A stretch of DNA of 64,000 nucleotides, from positions 248,001-312,000 of the forward strand of contig CAKMWI010000008.1 in NCBI GenBank assembly GCA_928722015.1. Reading direction: 5' to 3'. Shown piece by piece: positions 9,182-15,718 of the stretch. The DNA comes from Candidatus Gastranaerophilales bacterium (GTDB taxonomy: Bacteria > Cyanobacteriota > Vampirovibrionia > Gastranaerophilales > Gastranaerophilaceae). Made by a program: the position numbers and the translations under genes. The notes beneath the pieces were generated by a model that saw only the letters and a list, made by a program, of their open reading frames with translations, was not told the origin of the DNA and did not search any database. Numbering within the stretch: position 1 is the stretch's first letter; every line of letters begins with the position of its first letter.

Positions 9182-9212
9182 AAAAAAAAGATTAGCCGAG
9201 TGGCTAATCTTT
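9182..9212 (-). terminator. Intrinsic terminator after the CsaB-like gene
   Basis: A perfect 11-bp stem (AAAGATTAGCC with GGCTAATCTTT) has a 4-nt loop. On the minus strand it is followed by a run of eight T. It lies about 24 bp beyond the stop codon at 9236 and separates the pyruvyl transferase group from the ABC exporter group. Confidence 0.9.
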
Positions 9213-9235
9213 ACGTAATATAAATTTACAATCTG

Positions 9236-10252
9236 TCAATTATTTATAACACTATCGAATCCATTCCAATTAAATGATTTTGTGTTTACTTTTAGTGAAT
9301 TTTGGGCCGGATTTTGAGTTTTTAACTCTTTAAATTGGTCTTTAAAATCTTTTTTTAAATCAAGCATGGGAAGATTAAATTCTTTTGCTATTTTATCAAT
9401 TTTAATATCATAGTTTATTGCAAGAATTTTAGCTTGAGTAAGTAATCCAACAATTATTGCATGGAATCTCATTGCAATTAAATACTCGGCTTTTGACAAA
9501 TTTTCTATAATTTCTTCATTTGTAAGATTATAATATAATTTTGTTTTTATATCCGGATTGAGCAGGTTAACTGCTTTTTCAAACTTCTTGCAGATATCTG
9601 TATCGATTGAATCTTGAAATGAATAAATTTCTATATTTTTATCAGGAAATTCTTTGCAAACTTTCTGTGCAAGTCTGTCTATAAAGTCTTCACTCATTGT
9701 TCTAAAGTTTCGTAACTGTACTGCTACAGTATTTGATTTTATTATTTTATTTGTTTCTATAGAAAATATTGGATCGCATAGCAGGTCTGCTTTTATTCCC
9801 CAATTTTTTAGTAATTCTAAACTCTTTTCATCTCTTACGCTTACATAGTTACAGTGTTTTAGGAGATTTTTTGTAAGAACTATTCCTATAAAACTATTTA
9901 TAGGTCCAATTCCTTGAGCAAAAATAATAACAGTTTTTCTTAATACTAGTCCGACAAATATAATGAATAAATAATATATAAGACTTTTTAAACTTGTCGC
10001 ATCTTGTAAAAGACTACCGCCACCGGATATTACTACATCTGATTTTGATATTGCACCTATTATATCCGGAATTTTAAATGTATAAACACTACGTATATGT
10101 TTATATTGTTTCATCGTATATTTAGGATCCGAAGATATAACTGTAATTCTGTGTTTATCAAGTTTTAATTTTTTTATCAGCACAGATAAAATTGCTTCGT
10201 CTCCAAAATTTTTAAATCCAAAATATCCTGATAAAACAAATCTTTTACTCAT
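9236..10252 (-). CDS. csaB: Polysaccharide pyruvyl transferase, CsaB-like
   Basis: This 338-residue protein matches the CsaB family in length and motifs: LSGYFGFKNFGDEAILSVLI at the N-terminus, ISGGGSLLQDATS, IIFAQGIGPIN, SVRDEKSLELLK and AMRFHAIIVGL. CsaB transfers a pyruvyl group from phosphoenolpyruvate to a cell-wall glycan. The ketal group is the ligand for S-layer-homology domains in Gram-positives and, as I understand it, for SLH porins in cyanobacteria. Here it shares a transcript with KDG kinase (stop and start adjoin at 10252) and KDPG aldolase and ends at a strong terminator. Together with the pyruvyl-transferase domain at 1-1625, the locus may encode two such enzymes. The acceptor is unknown. 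Confidence 0.85.
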   Translation of the reverse strand: MSKRFVLSGYFGFKNFGDEAILSVLIKKLKLDKHRITVISSDPKYTMKQYKHIRSVYTFKIPDIIGAISKSDVVISGGGSLLQDATSLKSLIYYLFIIFVGLVLRKTVIIFAQGIGPINSFIGIVLTKNLLKHCNYVSVRDEKSLELLKNWGIKADLLCDPIFSIETNKIIKSNTVAVQLRNFRTMSEDFIDRLAQKVCKEFPDKNIEIYSFQDSIDTDICKKFEKAVNLLNPDIKTKLYYNLTNEEIIENLSKAEYLIAMRFHAIIVGLLTQAKILAINYDIKIDKIAKEFNLPMLDLKKDFKDQFKELKTQNPAQNSLKVNTKSFNWNGFDSVINN

Positions 10253-11199
10253 TAAAAATCCTCAGTTTTGAAGATATTATAGACTTCTTCATAGTGAGGG
10301 ATTGATTTTACGGCTCCAATTCCCTGTGCTTGCAAACCTGCAGCTATCGATGCAATCTTACCTGCTTCAATTGCAGAATAACCGTTTGCAATTGAATGTA
10401 AGTATGCTCCGTTAAAAGCATCTCCTGAAGATGTAGTATCTATAATATTTTCAGTGTAAAAAGGAACAAAATTTGTGTTGCCTTGGCAATTGATAAAGTA
10501 ACCCTTATTTTCGCTTGATTTAATAACTATAGTTTGGATTCCCTGGTCTGTAAGGTATTTTGTTATATTTTCAAGAGATGCTATTTCAAAAATACTTTTT
10601 GTGTCATATTTTGAACTCATAAAAAGAATATCTGTTAAAGGTGCAATTTCATCAAAATATTCTCTTGCATCTTCCTGCGTAGAAATAAGTGGAGAATAAT
10701 TTGGATCATAGGCGGTTATAATATTATTCTCTTTTGCTATTTCAAATGCTTTTTTAACGGCTTCTCTGGCAGCCATTGATAGTGATTGAGTAATACCTGA
10801 TGCATATATAATTTTAGAACTTGTAATATAATCTGAGTCAATGTCATCTATAGATAACTTTGCAGGTGCAATTTTCTTTCTGTAGTATGAAAATTCTTTA
10901 TCGTGCAAAGATGTTCTTGAAACCATATAAAGTCCGTTTTTCTCATTGACGATTTTTACATGAGTAGTATCAAGTCCTTCTTTTTCCCAGCTGGAAAGTA
11001 AATATTCTTTAAAAGCATCGTCTCCAAGGCATGTAATATATCCAACAGCAGAATTTAATCTTTTTGCCGCTATTGCTACAACTAATGAATCTCCTCCATA
11101 ATATTTATGAAGGCATTCTGCATCTTTTAGTCTTTGATTTGTTGAAAATTCAATTAAACTTTCACCAATTGTTATTAAATCAAATGTGTTTTCTCTCAT
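10252..11199 (-). CDS. kdgK: PfkB-family sugar kinase, probable 2-keto-3-deoxygluconate kinase
   Basis: This 315-residue ribokinase-fold protein opens with ITIGESLIEFS. It carries the substrate-binding YYGGDSLVVAIAAKRL and ends with the catalytic anion-hole motif DTTSSGDAFNGAYL near residue 253, where Asp is the base. The kinase phosphorylates the C6 hydroxyl of 2-keto-3-deoxygluconate to give KDPG. The assignment of substrate rests on its place 3 bp after a KDPG aldolase gene: the pair completes the lower Entner-Doudoroff branch to pyruvate and glyceraldehyde-3-phosphate. The stop shares sequence with the start of the CsaB-like gene. A different ketose or nucleoside substrate is possible, since PfkB motifs do not settle it. 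Confidence 0.8.
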   Translation of the reverse strand: MRENTFDLITIGESLIEFSTNQRLKDAECLHKYYGGDSLVVAIAAKRLNSAVGYITCLGDDAFKEYLLSSWEKEGLDTTHVKIVNEKNGLYMVSRTSLHDKEFSYYRKKIAPAKLSIDDIDSDYITSSKIIYASGITQSLSMAAREAVKKAFEIAKENNIITAYDPNYSPLISTQEDAREYFDEIAPLTDILFMSSKYDTKSIFEIASLENITKYLTDQGIQTIVIKSSENKGYFINCQGNTNFVPFYTENIIDTTSSGDAFNGAYLHSIANGYSAIEAGKIASIAAGLQAQGIGAVKSIPHYEEVYNIFKTEDF

Positions 11200-11202
11200 A
11201 TT

Positions 11203-11808
11203 TTAGTTTAACTGCTCCAATAATTTTTTTGTTCTTGCTGTTATTTCACTATAAGAGTCTGCTACTGTCAAATGTCGTCCGACACCTACTGCGAGCGCTC
11301 CTGCCTTGAGGTAACTTGAAACTTCTTCTAATTGAACATTTCCCTGTGGAATAACTTTTAAAAATGGCATAGGCCTTAATAAGTTTTCGATATATTCAGC
11401 ACCACCCATATCTGTAATAGGGTATATTTTAACAATTGAAATCCTTGATTTCCAAGCATTATAAGCTTCATTTGCCGTTGTAGTTCCTGCTATGAAGGGT
11501 AATCGTTTATCCTTTGAAATTTTGAGTAAATTCGTTTGGAATATTGGTGAAGAAATAATTTTGGCACCTGAGTCAATTGCAGCTTGTGCTTGCATTGAAG
11601 TTATAATTCCTCCGGCACAAATAGTTGCTTCATTTGAAAGAGTCTTAATTGCATTAAAAATTTTTGGGGTCTCGACATTTATTTCCATGATATCAAGTCC
11701 GCCATCTATTAAGGCTCTTGCTGTACCTATTACTTCTTGTATGTCTGTACTTCTTATTATTGGAAATACTTTATTTTCTGAAAGTTTTTTAAATAAATTT
11801 ATGTTCAT
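11203..11808 (-). CDS. eda: KDPG/KHG aldolase family protein
   Basis: This 201-residue class I aldolase has the family landmarks: FPIIRSTDIQE at the start, MEINVETP with the catalytic Glu near residue 40, the tripeptide region ICAGGIITSMQAQAAI, the Schiff-base lysine in VKIYPITD near residue 125, and IPQGNVQLEE. It cleaves 2-keto-3-deoxy-6-phosphogluconate to pyruvate and glyceraldehyde-3-phosphate. It is the first gene of the short transcript eda-kdgK-csaB, with AAAAGGACAG before ATG and a TATAAT box about 25 nt upstream. The pyruvate or PEP link to CsaB is suggestive but may be coincidence. Confidence 0.88.
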   Translation of the reverse strand: MNINLFKKLSENKVFPIIRSTDIQEVIGTARALIDGGLDIMEINVETPKIFNAIKTLSNEATICAGGIITSMQAQAAIDSGAKIISSPIFQTNLLKISKDKRLPFIAGTTTANEAYNAWKSRISIVKIYPITDMGGAEYIENLLRPMPFLKVIPQGNVQLEEVSSYLKAGALAVGVGRHLTVADSYSEITARTKKLLEQLN

Positions 11809-11831
11809 AATCTGTCCTTTTTTTTGAATTT

Positions 11832-11837
11832 ATTATA
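11832..11837 (-). promoter_or_regulatory. Probable -10 box for the eda-kdgK-csaB transcript
   Basis: TATAAT on the minus strand, about 24 nt before the aldolase ATG, leaves room for a start point and an AAAAGGACAG ribosome-binding site. No convincing -35 box is visible. The divergent cyclase gene starts 38 bp away on the other strand, so the two promoters share this short region. Confidence 0.5.
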
Positions 11838-11874
11838 TCATAAAATAAAATTCACTGGGGAGCAGATTAAGATT

Positions 11875-13863
11875 ATGAAAAATTTAAAAAACAAATGGTT
11901 TTATTTTAACTCTAGTTTATTATATTTGGTGTTAATATTTGTATTTTTTATATTATCACTCATGTTTATTGAACAATATGCAAATAGTTTTTTAATATCT
12001 AATTTTGCGGCTAATAAAACTGGTTCACAGGATATTATAGAAATTGTTGTGGATGATAAATCAATTCAAGAGTACAAATGGCCTTGGGCAAAAGATATGT
12101 ATGCTCAAATATTGGATTATTTTCACTCTTATGCTTCTCCGAAGGTTATTGGTTTTGACATGAATGTTACGACTTTTGATGAAAATAATTCAAAAGATAT
12201 GCAGTTTGCAACTCAGGTAGGTAAGATGCCAAATCTTGTTTCAGGTTTTGTTCCTGAGATTGATAATGATAATTCTGAAAAAGTTTTTTTAACTGATTTT
12301 GCAAAAAAATATTCTATTGATACAGATGTAAAACTTGAGAATCCGACTACTATATATAACGGTATTGTAAATCCTCCAGAGGCTTTGTTGAATTCTGTTA
12401 ATAATTACGGTTCTGTAAAAATAGAAAGTGCAACCGGTTCCGGATATTTATTTTCTACTATAAATCTTGTGAAAATACAGGATGCTTTTTATCCATCGTT
12501 ACCGTTAAAAATGTATCTGTTAGAAAATAATACCAATAAAATTATTCTTGACCCTAGTAATATTATTGTTCCAAAAACTGGTTTAAAGATTCCTTATATG
12601 TATAAAAGCGATGGGGTTGCAAAAACATTTATAAGATACTATAAAAATATTGTCAAAAAGGATATTATCACAGATTATTCCCATCCGAATGTGTCTGCTT
12701 CTCTTATTATCGATTCGTACAGGGCATTGAAATCAGGAATAACCCCGCAAAACCATCCTGAAATGTTTGCTGTTGGGACTGGCAAATATATTAATCCTAT
12801 GTTGTTTAAAGATAAAACAGTGTTAATTGGAGCAAATATTTCCGGTCCTTCAGCTGATGTGTTGCTTACTCCTATGGCAATGCGTCATCCGGGAGTTGAT
12901 ATTCAGGCTACAATTTATGATAATTTGATTAATAACCATTTTCTGAAATTTGCAGGTGTAGGTGTTGGATTTCTCTCTTTCATAATATTATCCTTGTTGG
13001 CTTTTATTGTGATTTTAAAATTTAAGTTTTTTAAAGGAATACTTTCAATTATATTTGTCGATATTTTATATTTAATTTTTGTATTTATCTGTGCACATAA
13101 TGGTTATATTATCAGTTTTGCAGTGCCGTTAGTTTTGCAGTTTGTAACAGTTGTTTTCGGGTATTCATTTAAATTTATCTCAGAGAATAGAAATAAAGAA
13201 AAAATTAAGCAGGCTATGGGTAAATACCTATCTCAAGATGTAATGAAAAATGTTGTAAGGAATATTGATGATTTAAAATTAGGCGGGAAAAGGGCTATTG
13301 TAACGGTTTTATTTTCTGATATAAGAGGTTTTACAAGTCTAAGTGAAAAGATGTCTGCTGAAGAAGTATCAATGATTTTAAATGAATATTTTGCGGAAAT
13401 GGAACCTATTATCTCAAAATATAATGGTGTAATTAATAAATTTATAGGTGATGCGGTTATGGCTATCTTTGGCGAACCTATTCAAGATATAAATCATGCC
13501 CAAAATGCTGTAAAATGTGCCTATGAAATGCTTAAAAAGGTAGAGTATCTTCGTGAAAAATGGTTATTTGAAGGCAAACCAAAAATTGAAATAGGAATAG
13601 GTATTAATACCGGTGAAGTATTTATAGGTAATATTGGTACAGAAACAAGGATGGAGTATACGGTTATTGGTGATACGGTCAATTTAGCCAGCAGAATTGA
13701 AAGTTATAATAAAGTATATAAAACTAATTTGTTAGTAAGTAGTTCAACTTATTCTTCGATTTCTGATATTGCTGATGTTATAAAAATTAGTGAGGTTCAG
13801 ATTCGTGGTAAGTCAAAGAAAATGAATATTTACGAAGTTTTAAGAATTGATGTTTCAAAATAA
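11875..13863 (+). CDS. Adenylate cyclase with CHASE2 sensor domain
   Basis: This 662-residue membrane protein has an N-terminal anchor (about residues 14-36), an extracytoplasmic CHASE2 domain (about 40-330, with IIEIVVDDKSIQEYKWPW and GANISGPSADVLLTPM), further membrane segments around 345-430, and a class III cyclase domain from about 455. VTVLFSDIRGFTSL gives the first metal Asp and FIGDAVMAIFG the second. The Lys before FIGDAVMA and the Asp in YTVIGDTVNLASRIE fit ATP rather than GTP. It likely makes cAMP in response to an unknown external signal. The start at ATG 11875 follows GGGGAG. An upstream in-frame TTG at 11824 would add 17 residues but has no ribosome-binding site. Confidence 0.9.
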   Translation: MKNLKNKWFYFNSSLLYLVLIFVFFILSLMFIEQYANSFLISNFAANKTGSQDIIEIVVDDKSIQEYKWPWAKDMYAQILDYFHSYASPKVIGFDMNVTTFDENNSKDMQFATQVGKMPNLVSGFVPEIDNDNSEKVFLTDFAKKYSIDTDVKLENPTTIYNGIVNPPEALLNSVNNYGSVKIESATGSGYLFSTINLVKIQDAFYPSLPLKMYLLENNTNKIILDPSNIIVPKTGLKIPYMYKSDGVAKTFIRYYKNIVKKDIITDYSHPNVSASLIIDSYRALKSGITPQNHPEMFAVGTGKYINPMLFKDKTVLIGANISGPSADVLLTPMAMRHPGVDIQATIYDNLINNHFLKFAGVGVGFLSFIILSLLAFIVILKFKFFKGILSIIFVDILYLIFVFICAHNGYIISFAVPLVLQFVTVVFGYSFKFISENRNKEKIKQAMGKYLSQDVMKNVVRNIDDLKLGGKRAIVTVLFSDIRGFTSLSEKMSAEEVSMILNEYFAEMEPIISKYNGVINKFIGDAVMAIFGEPIQDINHAQNAVKCAYEMLKKVEYLREKWLFEGKPKIEIGIGINTGEVFIGNIGTETRMEYTVIGDTVNLASRIESYNKVYKTNLLVSSSTYSSISDIADVIKISEVQIRGKSKKMNIYEVLRIDVSK

Positions 13864-13885
13864 TATTTGTAACTTAAGATAAAAT

Positions 13886-13910
13886 AATCCGGCGTAAATG
13901 CCGGATTGTT
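13886..13910. terminator. Bidirectional terminator between cyclase and yajQ
   Basis: The stem AATCCGGC with GCCGGATT (8 bp) has a 6-nt loop GTAAAT and T-rich flanks on both strands. It lies between convergent stop codons at 13863 and 13911. Confidence 0.85.
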
Positions 13911-14411
13911 TTATCTGTAATTTGTAAATTGTAGCGGATAATCGTATTTATCTTCATTTTTTCTAAGTGTTTGAATAACGGCTTGGAGGTCATCTTTGTC
14001 TTTACCTGATACTCTTACCTGGTCGCCTTGTATAGATGCCTGCACTTTTAATTTTGTTGCTTTAATATCCGCTGTAATTTTTTTAGCTAATTCTTGATTT
14101 AATCCCTTTTTTAAATTAAATATTTGTCTTACATTTCCTCCTAAAGCATTTTCAGGGGCTTGTGCATCAAGTATTTTAAGACTTAATCCTCTTTTAACTA
14201 GTTTGGATTGCAGAATATCAACAATATTTTTTAATTTCATTTCATCATTTGTTGTTATAGTGATGCATTTATCTGCATCAAGTTCAACTTGTGAATTTGA
14301 ATCTTTTAAATCGAATCTTGTTGTTAGTTCTCTTTTTACTTGGTCAATAGCATTGACAAGTTCTTGTTTATTATACTCAGATACAATATCAAAACTACAT
14401 TCTTTTGCCAT
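13911..14411 (-). CDS. yajQ: YajQ family nucleotide-binding protein
   Basis: This 166-residue protein matches the usual YajQ length of about 163. It has the family start MAKECSFDIVSEY, then ELTTRFDLKDSNSQVEL, GNVRQIFNLKKGL, the repeated ferredoxin-like fold, and KVQASIQGDQVRVSGKDKDDLQ at the end. YajQ proteins bind nucleotides, and some bind cyclic di-GMP, but their cellular role is unsettled. The start at 14411 is chosen because AAAGGAGAATATGTT precedes it and because the family begins with MA-SFDIVSE. A longer in-frame reading to 14510 would run through the terminator at 14474-14499. It is monocistronic. Confidence 0.93.
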   Translation of the reverse strand: MAKECSFDIVSEYNKQELVNAIDQVKRELTTRFDLKDSNSQVELDADKCITITTNDEMKLKNIVDILQSKLVKRGLSLKILDAQAPENALGGNVRQIFNLKKGLNQELAKKITADIKATKLKVQASIQGDQVRVSGKDKDDLQAVIQTLRKNEDKYDYPLQFTNYR

Positions 14412-14473
14412 AACATATTCTCCTTTATTTATTTCAAAATCTGAATTCAAAATGTTTTTAGATATATTAGCAT

Positions 14474-14499
14474 AAAAAAGCAGGATATTACAATCCTGC
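14474..14499 (-). terminator. Terminator after the small membrane protein gene
   Basis: The stem GCAGGAT with ATCCTGC and a 6-nt loop is followed by six T on the minus strand. It lies downstream of the stop at 14537 and upstream of yajQ. Confidence 0.85.
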
Positions 14500-14536
14500 C
14501 TATTACACACTACAAATCTACCTATTACTTAGAATT

Positions 14537-14884
14537 TTATTTTTTTATCTTTGTTTTGATTTTTTGAAATAAATTTTGTATACATTTAACAAGCTTTTTC
14601 CCGCCTTTAAAACATAAAACACCTGCTGTTATTGCGCCTGCTGCGATGAGCAATTTTTTGAATATAGCTTTATCGCGTTCTTTTCTTGTCGGTTGGTATA
14701 TATCATTACTTAATTGTCCTTGAATTCGTGTACCACTCATTGAGCCGGTAACTCCAGGAATAAAACCGCCACTTCCACCAAATGTTGCCGGAGCCATTGG
14801 AAGTATTGTATGTAAGTTACTTAATCCTATGTCATCAGTAAATGCTGGATTAGTAAGATTATATTGTACACTTGTATCTACCAT
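14537..14884 (-). CDS. Hypothetical protein with one C-terminal membrane segment
   Basis: I do not recognise this 115-residue protein. Residues 1-60 are polar and Gly/Ser/Pro-rich (GGSGGFIPGVTGS). Residues about 76-95 (LLIAAGAITAGVLCFKGG) form one short hydrophobic helix, and the tail is Lys-rich (KIKTKIKK). There is no cleavable signal. The composition resembles other short proteins in the window (49246-49671), which also combine a Gly/Ala helix with basic flanks. It is monocistronic, with its own terminator at 14474-14499, so it is probably a real gene. Function unknown. Confidence 0.65.
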   Translation of the reverse strand: MVDTSVQYNLTNPAFTDDIGLSNLHTILPMAPATFGGSGGFIPGVTGSMSGTRIQGQLSNDIYQPTRKERDKAIFKKLLIAAGAITAGVLCFKGGKKLVKCIQNLFQKIKTKIKK

Positions 14885-14999
14885 TTTTACCTTTAAAAAT
14901 AACCTTATACCTACATTTATATAAAGTATTTTTTTGTAAAATAATTTACTTTTTTGTTTTCTTTTGGTTTAATAATCTTAACAATATGAGGAAAGTATT

Positions 15000-15296
15000 A
15001 TGAAAATGTTCAAAAGGTGGTATGATGCGGATTCTGTAGTGAGTAGAGCTATAAATGAGCTTGAGCATTCTTCAGAAGAAATTCAGGTTAGATGCGCAGA
15101 TTATATTATTGATTTGTTGAAAGATGTTGAGTTGGAGCAATTGAGTCTTGAAGATCAATATAATTATATTATGCGCAGGTGGTATGACAAAAATGTTAAA
15201 GTCTCACATGCAATTGAATATTTGAGACTTTCTCCTGTTGAAGTCAGAAGAGAGACAGCATTAAAAGTAATAAAATTTTTAAAAGAATTATCTTAA
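15000..15296 (+). CDS. Hypothetical protein with tandem 54-residue repeat
   Basis: This 98-residue protein is built from two copies of one unit. RWYDADSVVSRAINELEHSS (residues 6-25) aligns with RWYDKNVKVSHAIEYLRLSP (residues 60-79), and each is followed by E-[IV]-[QR]...A...I-[KD]-[LF]-L-K. The repeat period is exactly 162 bp. Each unit looks like two or three amphipathic helices. I do not recognise the family, and a helical protein-protein adaptor is one guess. TGAGGAAAG precedes ATG. The gene stands alone between a terminated minus-strand gene and 15358. Confidence 0.75.
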   Translation: MKMFKRWYDADSVVSRAINELEHSSEEIQVRCADYIIDLLKDVELEQLSLEDQYNYIMRRWYDKNVKVSHAIEYLRLSPVEVRRETALKVIKFLKELS

Positions 15297-15357
15297 TTTC
15301 TTAATATTTAGACTTTTATTTTTTTATATTGTTTAATGTTATTGAGGAGGGATTATT

Positions 15358-15705
15358 GTGTCTGACGAAATAAATAAAAATGTAATAAATTTATTTTCCA
15401 ATCATAATAATAATCGTATTTCGCCGGATATTAAAAATAAAATTAAATACTATGCCGGATTTAATTATGTTAAAATAAAGAAGGATGCTAATGGAAATAA
15501 ATTTAGCAAAGAACATTTATTAAAATACAGTTCAAAATGTCATTATATGGTTACAGTAATGAGAGAAATGGATAATGAAGTTGTCTTATATTCTTATGAT
15601 GTTCCAAATGACGATTTGTTTAAATTTATGAAGTCATTTGATGAAAATACTTTAGACGGTAAAATTATTGAAATAGACAAATATTTCCCCGAAGATTTAG
15701 CATAA
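15358..15705 (+). CDS. Hypothetical protein, GTG start
   Basis: This is a 115-residue soluble protein with no motif I recognise. The N-terminal 25 residues are Asn-rich (NLFSNHNNNRI). The rest looks like an alpha/beta fold (YYAGFNYVKIKKDANG, VVLYSYDVPNDDLFKFMKSF). The start is GTG at 15358 with a strong GAGGAGGG ribosome-binding site. It ends 13 bp before the radical-SAM gene, so it probably shares that transcript with RNase E/G. A link to RNA processing is only a guess from position. Confidence 0.65.
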   Translation: MSDEINKNVINLFSNHNNNRISPDIKNKIKYYAGFNYVKIKKDANGNKFSKEHLLKYSSKCHYMVTVMREMDNEVVLYSYDVPNDDLFKFMKSFDENTLDGKIIEIDKYFPEDLA

Positions 15706-15718
15706 GAGAAATAGGAAG

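Noticed and set aside
1..11808. Complete Wzx/Wzy or ABC capsule locus
   Set aside because: No priming transferase, polymerase, ligase or capsule-export genes are visible; only part of the locus may be in the window.
14412..14510. Longer N-terminus for YajQ
   Set aside because: The extension crosses a terminator and has no ribosome-binding site; the family starts at MAKECSFD.
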